Assembly (NCBI GenBank): GCA_037176705.1
Contig: CM073895.1
Location: 106,466,551 to 106,530,550 of the forward strand
Origin: Molossus alvarezi
Lineage: Eukaryota > Chordata > Mammalia > Chiroptera > Molossidae
Length of the DNA: 64,000 bases
Direction: 5' to 3'
Shown here: positions 50,582 through 60,617 of the stretch, piece after piece
How positions within the stretch are numbered: the first letter of the stretch is position 1
Layout: each line of letters opens with the position of its first letter
Notes under the pieces: model-generated
Database searches by the model: none
What the model was told of the DNA's origin: nothing
Seen by the model: the letters and a program-made list of their open reading frames with translations, nothing else
Program-made: the position numbers and the translations under genes

Positions 50582-50791
50582 AAGCCCATTTTTGAAGGCG
50601 ATACTTGGAAAAACTTTGGTTTCTGCTGTAGCAGTTGGTTTCACATGATTCTTACTCAGAACAGTGAACCAACGTATGGCCTAGACTGAATCAATGGTAA
50701 GATTGATAACTACTGGTGTCACACATGTGCATTCCTGAAGCAGTGAAACTGAACACATCTAAAGTGATGTAGTTGAAACATTGGTTGTCTC

Positions 50792-51611
50792 GAATGACCG
50801 AAAAATGGCGGCGGAGTGAACGGAGCTACACATACCGTCTCCCAGAACCAAACTGGTATTACAACTCTAACACAGACAAATCGACAGGAAAAACCAACAG
50901 AAAAGCAGTTTGGAGGACCATACAACGAGGGACACTGACTCCATCCCGGTAGGCTTGCGAAGGCGCGAGACGGGGCTGGGAGCCCACGGTCGGCAGCTCG
51001 GCAGCGGCCTTCGCTGGGAGCAGCGCCCTCGGGTTACACTCCCAGTCGGCTCCACAGCGCAGCCGGGACAGAGGCTAAAACAGCCACAGCCACTCACCTT
51101 GGGCTCCCGCAGAGGGAGGGCAGACTGGACTGGAGCTGTGTCGGGACACTCGGGGTTTGGAGGGCGCTCGGAGCTTTGGCTGAGTGCAGCCACTCAGGAC
51201 AGTGGCCACATTGCTCCTTCCCAGGGCTCTGAGGAGAGGCAGCAGCCCCTCCCTCGGAGATCCAACCCCACCCTGTGGGCCATTGAAGTGCTAATTGAGG
51301 CTCACTAACAACTAACATCTGCCCCACCCTCGTGAAAGCCCCTTGACTGAGCACCAGACGGAGTTTTTCAATCAACTGACAACCCAAAACTCATCAATTG
51401 ACCTAGACTGCTAGCTCCAGGCAAAAAGCTAGAGGATAACAGTACGTTTCCTGGGCTGGCAACTTTAACCAGGAAAGTAAGACTTGACAGTGGTGTTCAA
51501 CGTGGGTCCTCCCTCGCTCATCTAAACACAGGAGAGGGAGCCACAAACAGCAGAACACCAACACCCACAGGGAGAACTTGACAGGCTCCAAAGCCCACAG
51601 TGATAGCCAAA
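50792..51611 (+). promoter_or_regulatory. L1 5' UTR / internal promoter, copy 5
   Basis: 820-bp leader with the YY1-like aaaatggcggc at 50802-50812. Confidence 0.8.
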
Positions 51612-52493
51612 ATGGTGAAACACAGAAACAGAAGTCAAATGAAAGAGCAAGACACCTCCACCGAAGATGAGATCAATGTGGAGCAATTAGGCATGTTAAC
51701 AGAGCTAGAATTCAGAGCCATGATCTTGAGGAAGTTGAACAGCATGAGTAAGGACATAGAGACACTGAAAATAAGCCAAATGGAAATTAAAAACCAACAA
51801 GAAGAGATAAAAAATGACATATCCGAAATGAAAAACACATTGGAAGGTTTAAAAAGCAGAGTAGGGGAAGCTGAGGACCGGATCAGTGAATTAGAAGACA
51901 GGGTAGAAAAAATCAACCAATCAGAAAAACAAAAGGAAAAAACTATTAAAAAACAGGAAGACAGCTTAAGAGAACTATGGGACAACTGGAAACGGAATAA
52001 TGTTCGCATCATAGGAGTCCCCGAAGAAGAAGAAAATGAGCAAGGGATAGAGAATATATTCAAAAAAATAGTGAGAGAAAACTTCCCTAATTTGGTGAAG
52101 GAAGAAGGCATTCATGTCCAAGAAGCACAGAGAGTCCCAAGTAAGAAGAACCCAAACAGGTCCACACCAAGACACATAGTAATTAAAATGCCACACATTA
52201 AAGACAAAGAGAGAATCCTAAAAGCAGCAAGAGATAAGCAACAGGTTACCTACAAAGGGAACCCCATAAGGCTCTCAGCGGACTTCTCACAAGAAACACT
52301 ACAGGCCAGAAGAGAATGGCATGAAGTAATCAAAGTCATGAAAAACAAGAATCTGAATCCAAGACTACTCTACCCAGCAAGGCTATCATTCAAAATAGAA
52401 GATCAAATAAAGAGCTTCCCAGACAAAAAAAGGCTAAGGGAATACATTAGCACCAAACCAGCACTGCAAGAAATGTTAAAAGGACTGCTGTAA
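51612..52493 (+). CDS. ORF1: L1 ORF1p, copy 5
   Basis: Intact 293-aa frame with Q195H, the same protein as copies 4 and 6. Confidence 0.93.
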   Translation: MVKHRNRSQMKEQDTSTEDEINVEQLGMLTELEFRAMILRKLNSMSKDIETLKISQMEIKNQQEEIKNDISEMKNTLEGLKSRVGEAEDRISELEDRVEKINQSEKQKEKTIKKQEDSLRELWDNWKRNNVRIIGVPEEEENEQGIENIFKKIVRENFPNLVKEEGIHVQEAQRVPSKKNPNRSTPRHIVIKMPHIKDKERILKAARDKQQVTYKGNPIRLSADFSQETLQARREWHEVIKVMKNKNLNPRLLYPARLSFKIEDQIKSFPDKKRLREYISTKPALQEMLKGLL

Positions 52494-52538
52494 TTAGCAG
52501 TAGAAATGGGAAGAAAAATAAAACCACACTAAACAAAA

Positions 52539-55500
52539 ATGGCAATAAATAAGTACATATCAATAATCACCTTAAACGTAAATGGATTGAATGCTCCCAT
52601 AAAGAGACACAGAGTAGCTGATTGGATAAGAAAGCATGACTCATCTATATGTTGTTTACAAGAGACCCACCTCTCAACAAAAGACTCACATAGGTTGAAA
52701 GTGAAGGGATGGAAAAAAATTTTCCGAGCAAATGGAAAGCAAAAAAAAGCTGGGGTAGCAATTCTCATATCTGATAAAATAGATTTCAAAATGAAGACCA
52801 TAACTAGAGACAAAGACGGCCACTACATAATCTTGAAAGGATCTATCCAACAGGAAGATATAACCTTGATAAACATATATGCACCCAATATAGGAGCACC
52901 AAAATATATTAAAAATCTTCTGGAGGACTTCCAAGGAGAAATCGACAATAATACAATCATAGCAGGGGACTTCAACACCCCGTTGACAGCACTGGATAGA
53001 TCCTCTAGGCAAAAAATTAGCAAGGAAACAGAGACTCTAAATGAAGCACTAGACCAAATGGATTTAATAGATATCTACAGAGAATTACACCCCAAAACTA
53101 CAGAATACACATTCTTCTCAAGTGCACATGGGACATTCTCAAAGATAGACCACATGATAGGACACAAACTAAATCTCTACAAGTTCAAGAAGATTGAAAT
53201 CATATCAAGCATCTTCTCAGATCACAATGGCATGAAACTAGAAATCAATTGCAACAAGAACATGCAAAGACATTTCAACACATGGAGGCTAAATAGCATG
53301 TTATTAAACAATGAATGGGTCACCGAGGAGATCAAGGAAGAAATTAAAAACTTCCTGGAAACCAATGAAAATGAACACACAACAACACAAAATCTATGGG
53401 ATGCAGCGAAAGCAGTTCTGAGAGGGAAGTTCATAGCACTACAGGCCTACCTCAAAAAAACAAGAAAAATTTCTAATTGACTGTCTAACCTCACAACTTA
53501 AAGAATTAGAAAGCAAACAAAAAGAAAACCCCAGAGCAAGTAGAAGGAAGGAAATAGTAAAGATCAGAGCAGAAATAAATGACATAGAGACCAAAAAAAC
53601 AATTCAAAGGATCAATGAAACAAAGAGCTGGTTTTTCGAAAAGATAAACAAGATTGATGGACCCTTAGCTAGACTCACCAAGAAACAAAGAGAGAGAACC
53701 CAAATATACAAAATCAGAAATGAAAGAGGAGAAGTAACAACCAACACCACGGAAATACAAAAGATCGTTAACAACTACTATGAACAACTATATGGCAACA
53801 AATTCGACAATCTAAGCGAAATGGACAAATTTCTAGAAACACACAGTCTCCCAAAACTATTCCCGGAAGAGATAGAAAACTTGAACAGACCAATAACAAC
53901 TAAGGAAATTGAAGAGGTAATCCAGACTCTCCCAGCAAACAAAAGCCCAGGCCCAGATGGTTTCACAGGGGAGTTTTACCGAACATTCCAAAAAGAACTA
54001 ACACCCATTCTCCTCAAACTATTTCAAAAAATTCAAGAAGAAGGAAGACTTCCAAACACGTTCTATGAGGCCAGCATAATTCTAATTCTAAAACCGGAAA
54101 AAGACACTACGAAGAAAGAAAACTACAGGCCAATATCCCTGATGAACTTAGACGCCAAAATCCTGAACAAAATATTAGCAAATCGGATCCAGAAATACAT
54201 CAAGAAAATTATTCACCATGACCAAGTGGGATTCATTCCAGGGATGCAAGGCTGGTACAATATTCGCAAATCAATAAACGTGATACACCACATAAACAAA
54301 ATGAAGAATAAAAACCACATGATCATATCAATAGATGCTGAAAAAGCATTCGACAAAATCCAGCATCCATTTCTGATAAAAACGCTCAGCAATGTAGGAA
54401 TAGAGGGATCATATCTCGACATAATAAAGGCCATATATGAAAGACCTACAGCCAACATCATACTCAATGGGCAGAAACTAAAAACATTTCCATTAAGAAC
54501 AGGAACAAGACAGGGATGTCCACTTTCGCCACTCTTATTTTACATTGTACTGGAAGTCTTAGCCACAGCAATCAGACATGAAGAAAAAATTAAAGGGATC
54601 CAAATTGGAAAGGAGGAAGTGAAACTGTCATTATTTGCAGATGACATGATATTGTACATAGAAAACCCTAAAGACTCCATCAAAAATCTATTAGACTTAA
54701 TAAATGAATTTGGCAAAGTAGCAGGATACAAAATTAACGTCAAGAAATCGACGGCATTCTTGTACATCAATGATGAACTCACAGAAAGAGAAACTGAAAA
54801 AACAATCCCATTTACCATCGCTCCAAAAAAATTACGATACCTAGGAATAAACTTAACCAAAGAAGTAAAGGACCTATTTGCAGAAAACTACAGGTCATTG
54901 AAAAAAGAAATAGAGGAAGATATAAAAAAGTGGAAGCACATACCCTGTTCATGGATTGGAAGAATTAACATAATTAAAATGTCCATACTACCCAAAGCAA
55001 TCTATAGATTCAATGCAATCCCCATCAAAATACCAACGACATATTTCATAGAACTAGAACAAATACTTCAAAAGTTCATATGGAACCAAAAAAGACCTCG
55101 AATAGCCACAGCAATCTTGAAAAAGAAGAACAAAGTAGGTGGGATCACAATACCAGATATCAGGTTATACTACAAAGCGACTGTAACCAAAACAGCCTGG
55201 TACTGGCACAAGAACAGGCATATAGACCAGTGGAACAGAATTGAAAACCCAGAAATGGACCCAAGGCAATACGCTCAATTAATATTTGACAAAGGTGGCA
55301 AGAGCATACAGTGGAGTCAAGACAGCCTCTTTAATAAATGGTGTTGGGAAAATTGGACAGCTACATGCAAAAAAATGAAACTAGACCATCAACTTACACC
55401 ATACACCAAAATAAACTCAAAATGGATAAAAGACTTAATTGTGACCCGTGAATCCATAAAAATTCTAGAAGAAAATGTAGGCAACAAAATTTCGGACATC

Positions 55501-55698
55501 ATTCGGAGCAGAATTTTCACTGATACATCACCTAAGGCAACAGAAATAAAGGAGAAAATGAACACATGGGACTACATAAAACTAAAAAGCTTCTGCACAG
55601 CAAAAGAAACAATCATCAAAATGGAAAGGCAACCCACTGTATGGGAGAACATCATTGCCAATGATGTATCAGATAAGGGGTTAATTTCCAATATATAG
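52539..55698 (+). pseudogene. ORF2: L1 ORF2, frameshifted after endonuclease domain, copy 5
   Basis: The same seven-base A run as in copy 4 (53454-53460) ends the first frame at 53480 after 313 residues. The reverse-transcriptase part is open in the +1 frame (first ATG 53821) to the shared TAG at 55696-55698. A silent difference, atcattcgg for atcatacgg near 55500, separates it from copy 4. Confidence 0.93.
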
Positions 55699-56364
55699 AG
55701 AGTGCTCATACAACTCCACAAAAGGAAGACAAAGAACCCAATTAAAAAATGGGCAGAGGAGCTGAATAGACACCTCTCCAAACAGGACATACAAATGGCC
55801 AAGAGACATATGAAGAAATGCTCAACATCACTAATCATCAGAGAGATGCAAATTAAAACAACAATGAGGTATCACCTCACACCTGTCAGAATGGCCGCCA
55901 TCAACAAATCATCAAACAACAAGTGTTGGCGAGGGTGTGGAGAAAAGGGGACTCTAATACACTGCTGGTGGGAATGCAGACTGGTGCAGCCGCTATGGAA
56001 AACAATATGGTGCTACCTCAAAAAATTAAAAATTGAACTTCCATTTGACCCAGTGATCCCACTGTTGGGAATATACCCTAAGAAGCCTGAAACAACAATC
56101 AGGAAGAATATATGTACCCCCATGTTCATAGCAGCACTATTTACAATAGCTAAGATCTGGAAACAGCCCAAGTGTCCACCAGTAGACGAATGGATAAAAA
56201 AGCTGTGGTACATATACACAATGGAGTACTATGCAGCGGTAAGAAAGAAAGATCTCTTATCCTTTGAGACGATATGGAGGGACCTGGAAAGTATTATCCT
56301 AAGTGAAAGAAGCCAAGCAGAAAAAGACAAATACCACATGATCTCACTTATATACGGAATATAA
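55699..56364 (+). pseudogene. ORF2: L1 ORF2 C-terminal remnant, copy 5
   Basis: Continuation after the TAG to the stop at 56362-56364. It has one private residue change, KPETTIRK for KPETPIRK (aca for cca at about 56094). Confidence 0.87.
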
Positions 56365-56629
56365 TGAAATAACAGTCTGAGGAATACAGTAAACCCAGAC
56401 ACATGGAAGTAGGGCACAGACTGACATCCCTCAGAAGAGGGGATGGGGGGTGGGGGGGTGGGAAGAGATAAACCACAGAACTTATATGCATGTATGCATG
56501 ACCAATGGACATGGACAACTAAGCCGGGGACAGGGTGGAGGGGGGGGTGGGGGTGCCAATGGGGTAAAAGGTAAAATATCTGTAACAAAAATAAATAAAA
56601 AAGCTGTGGTACATATACAAAAAAAAAAA
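56365..56629 (+). other. L1 3' UTR and poly(A), copy 5
   Basis: Two G-rich tracts, AATAAA signals, the copied 24-base ORF2 piece and an 11-base A run (56619-56629). Confidence 0.85.
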
Positions 56630-57665
56630 GAAACATTCGTTGTCTCCATGCAAGGAGTAAATCCATGAATTGGAAGACACTGACAATACCAAGGGTTTTT
56701 CACATTGAACATCTCTGTGAATGAGAACAAGAGGAGTGTTCTAGAGAAAATGCACTTGTGCAGTGGACCTGGGTATCCATTTCAATTACTTACACACTAA
56801 CTATGCCCTGTGTGCAGGGCATACTTTACATTGGAGTGTCAAACAGTGTTGTAAGTAGATGCAGGTGTCTACCTTCTTTCCTATGTGACCAGGAAAGTCA
56901 ACCTGTACTAGTTGATGAGGCAGCCTTTCCACATACTACCTATTAGCCCAGCATATGTGTTATTTGCCTGGAAGTGTCTATGAGTCAGCTTGATATCCAG
57001 CAAAGGCTGGGATGCAGAAATCAAACACATTGTTTAGGGCAATGTTCAGGTCATGGAAATCTATACCCTATTCAGTTCTACACACATTTTTTAAAGTTGT
57101 GAACGAATGAATCAGTGTCATTCTTGGATCCATCATACATTTCACTGTTTGTACCGATTTCCTCAAAAAACATAAGGAGTAGATACCTGTTTTCTCCTGA
57201 GAATTCAAAGTAAACGCTTTCCATCATTGTGAAATGCTGGAATTGTACCTTGTTCATGAATGGAATCTCCCGAACCTATCTTTCTAATTCCCTGTGACCA
57301 ATTCAGCCTATTTCTTGATAACTGCCAAGTACTCAATCCCCTTATTCCAGCCATTAGAACAAAAAAGGGATCAATTTAAAAGAGGGAGTGTCAGTCTTTG
57401 AACAATGGTCATGGATTCACTTGTTTCAAGACTATTTCCCCGAAGAACCTATGGGAATACACTGGCATAGTCAAAAGTGTTCATGACTGGTGTTCTTTCT
57501 GTGCAGAATAATAGAATAACATTCAGTTCAAGAGCAGAATGGAAACCTTAATACGGTTGCAGTGTCCAATGGACAGTTTAGTGGCTCCCTGTTCAAAGAA
57601 CTGTGTCCAATAGACAACCTTCTTCAAATAATATCCAAATATTGAGAAAAAGATTCTAGGGCTAT

Positions 57666-57682
57666 ACCCGCTTCACACGAAA
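57666..57682 (-). promoter_or_regulatory. CENP-B box, M14
   Basis: The 17-bp site is identical to that of M1 and intact. Confidence 0.78.
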
Positions 57683-58403
57683 TGGAACCACCACTGTTGT
57701 ACTGTTTTTCATATTACGTGTTCTTAGTACAGTTGTGGAAAGTATTGATTTAAGGAAATGTGGCTACCTGACTCTTGATAGGTCCTTAGATATACTTTTC
57801 ACTCTAGTATGATTGTAGGAGAGTGTATACAAACCAAACCTTTTCCAAATGAACTGTGTGAGAACTCTTCACTTCAGTGGCACCAAAGTCACTTACATAA
57901 AGCCTAGAGCGTGAGGATCCTCAAAGCATATGTTGTTTTGGTTAAGTGTTTAAGAAATGTCAATTTGTAAAGGTGGAATCACAGTGAAACTTCGCAGTGT
58001 AAGTTTCTTTCCCTTGTTTCAGACAAAGAGACACAAGACTTGCTGGTGCAGTCTTGGATATACTGAACTATGGGCAAAACTCTGTGAGAGCCAGGGGCCA
58101 CATTCACTCAGTGGCATGTTTTTCCCTGGGAAGTTAAGTACCTTTGCAGGGAAAGTGTGAACAAACATGTTCTAGTCAAACAACTGTTGGAATGAATGAA
58201 TATTTCCATTTGGGTTAAGGGAATGCACAGATCTTGAGTAACATGAACACTTTAACGTACATTCTCCTCGTTTTATAGGGAGATCCAGTCATATCATGGA
58301 AAGAACAACTAGGACAGAGCACACTTATGTGTAGAATCAAAAGTTATCCCTTTTTGTGTTCTGTGTTGTTCATGGTGTCAAAGATTGGATCGTATTGTAG
58401 CCC

Positions 58404-58660
58404 TTTTTTTTTTTTTTTTATCCTCACCTGAGGATATTTTTCCATTTTTTGTACAGATAGAGTGGGAGGGAGAGAGAGGAAGGGAGATAGAGAGAGAAAC
58501 ATCGACGTGAAGGGACACATCGAGTGGCTGCCACCCGCACGACCAACCAGGGCCGGGGACAAACAGCAACCGAAGTACATACCCTTAGCGGGATCCAAAC
58601 CCGGGTCTCTCCGGACCGCAGGCCGACGCTCTAACCGCTGAGCCAAACCGGCCAGGGCTC
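58404..58660 (-). mobile_element. VES-like SINE, copy 6
   Basis: Same insertion, with a 16-base T run on the plus strand, the gccaaaccggcc head and a private gggagatagagag in the GA tract. Confidence 0.9.
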
Positions 58661-58870
58661 AAGCCCATTTTTGAAGGCGATACTTGGAAAAACTTTGGTT
58701 TCTGCTGTAGCAGTTGGTTTCACATGATTCTTACTCAGAACAGTGAACCAACGTATGGCCTAGACTGAATCAATGGTAAGATTGATAACTACTGGTGTCA
58801 CACATGTGCATTCCTGAAGCAGTGAAACTGAACACATCTAAAGTGATGTAGTTGAAACATTGGTTGTCTC

Positions 58871-59690
58871 GAATGACCGAAAAATGGCGGCGGAGTGAAC
58901 GGAGCTACACATACCGTCTCCCAGAACCAAACTGGTATTACAACTCTAACACAGACAAATCGACAGGAAAAACCAACAGAAAAGCAGTTTGGAGGACCAT
59001 ACAACGAGGGACACTGACTCCATCCCGGTAGGCTTGCGAAGGCGCGAGACGGGGCTGGGAGCCCACGGTCGGCAGCTCGGCAGCGGCCTTCGCTGGGAGC
59101 AGCGCCCTCGGGTTACACTCCCAGTCGGCTCCACAGCGCAGCCGGGACAGAGGCTAAAACAGCCACAGCCACTCACCTTGGGCTCCCGCAGAGGGAGGGC
59201 AGACTGGACTGGAGCTGTGTCGGGACACTCGGGGTTTGGAGGGCGCTCGGAGCTTTGGCTGAGTGCAGCCACTCAGGACAGTGGCCACATTGCTCCTTCC
59301 CAGGGCTCTGAGGAGAGGCAGCAGCCCCTCCCTCGGAGATCCAACCCCACCCTGTGGGCCATTGAAGTGCTAATTGAGGCTCACTAACAACTAACATCTG
59401 CCCCACCCTCGTGAAAGCCCCTTGACTGAGCACCAGACGGAGTTTTTCAATCAACTGACAACCCAAAACTCATCAATTGACCTAGACTGCTAGCTCCAGG
59501 CAAAAAGCTAGAGGATAACAGTACGTTTCCTGGGCTGGCAACTTTAACCAGGAAAGTAAGACTTGACAGTGGTGTTCAACGTGGGTCCTCCCTCGCTCAT
59601 CTAAACACAGGAGAGGGAGCCACAAACAGCAGAACACCAACACCCACAGGGAGAACTTGACAGGCTCCAAAGCCCACAGTGATAGCCAAA
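58871..59690 (+). promoter_or_regulatory. L1 5' UTR / internal promoter, copy 6
   Basis: 820-bp leader with the YY1-like aaaatggcggc at 58881-58891. Confidence 0.8.
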
Positions 59691-60572
59691 ATGGTGAAAC
59701 ACAGAAACAGAAGTCAAATGAAAGAGCAAGACACCTCCACCGAAGATGAGATCAATGTGGAGCAATTAGGCATGTTAACAGAGCTAGAATTCAGAGCCAT
59801 GATCTTGAGGAAGTTGAACAGCATGAGTAAGGACATAGAGACACTGAAAATAAGCCAAATGGAAATTAAAAACCAACAAGAAGAGATAAAAAATGACATA
59901 TCCGAAATGAAAAACACATTGGAAGGTTTAAAAAGCAGAGTAGGGGAAGCTGAGGACCGGATCAGTGAATTAGAAGACAGGGTAGAAAAAATCAACCAAT
60001 CAGAAAAACAAAAGGAAAAAACTATTAAAAAACAGGAAGACAGCTTAAGAGAACTATGGGACAACTGGAAACGGAATAATGTTCGCATCATAGGAGTCCC
60101 CGAAGAAGAAGAAAATGAGCAAGGGATAGAGAATATATTCAAAAAAATAGTGAGAGAAAACTTCCCTAATTTGGTGAAGGAAGAAGGCATTCATGTCCAA
60201 GAAGCACAGAGAGTCCCAAGTAAGAAGAACCCAAACAGGTCCACACCAAGACACATAGTAATTAAAATGCCACACATTAAAGACAAAGAGAGAATCCTAA
60301 AAGCAGCAAGAGATAAGCAACAGGTTACCTACAAAGGGAACCCCATAAGGCTCTCAGCGGACTTCTCACAAGAAACACTACAGGCCAGAAGAGAATGGCA
60401 TGAAGTAATCAAAGTCATGAAAAACAAGAATCTGAATCCAAGACTACTCTACCCAGCAAGGCTATCATTCAAAATAGAAGATCAAATAAAGAGCTTCCCA
60501 GACAAAAAAAGGCTAAGGGAATACATTAGCACCAAACCAGCACTGCAAGAAATGTTAAAAGGACTGCTGTAA
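59691..60572 (+). CDS. ORF1: L1 ORF1p, copy 6
   Basis: Intact 293-aa frame with Q195H, the same protein as copies 4 and 5. Confidence 0.93.
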   Translation: MVKHRNRSQMKEQDTSTEDEINVEQLGMLTELEFRAMILRKLNSMSKDIETLKISQMEIKNQQEEIKNDISEMKNTLEGLKSRVGEAEDRISELEDRVEKINQSEKQKEKTIKKQEDSLRELWDNWKRNNVRIIGVPEEEENEQGIENIFKKIVRENFPNLVKEEGIHVQEAQRVPSKKNPNRSTPRHIVIKMPHIKDKERILKAARDKQQVTYKGNPIRLSADFSQETLQARREWHEVIKVMKNKNLNPRLLYPARLSFKIEDQIKSFPDKKRLREYISTKPALQEMLKGLL

Positions 60573-60617
60573 TTAGCAGTAGAAATGGGAAGAAAAATAA
60601 AACCACACTAAACAAAA

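Larger units (their letters stand above)
48569..50791 (+). repeat. Satellite monomer M13 with SINE (compound unit)
   Basis: This 2,223-bp monomer lies between L1 copies 4 and 5. Shared aaaataggg makes it the closest match to M12, in step with the frameshift shared by the L1s that follow each of them. Confidence 0.93.
50792..56629 (+). mobile_element. LINE-1 retrotransposon, full length, copy 5 (ORF2 frameshifted)
   Basis: This 5,838-bp element has duplications at 50775-50791 and 56630-56646. It carries the same ORF2 A insertion as copy 4. Its 3' UTR has the shorter gtaaaaggt and tgccaatgggg, as in copy 1. Confidence 0.97.
56647..58870 (+). repeat. Satellite monomer M14 with SINE (compound unit)
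   Basis: This 2,224-bp monomer lies between L1 copies 5 and 6. Private changes include gctgggatgcag near 57010 and ctctagtatgattg near 57808. It has aaaagaggg where M12 and M13 have aaaataggg. Confidence 0.93.
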
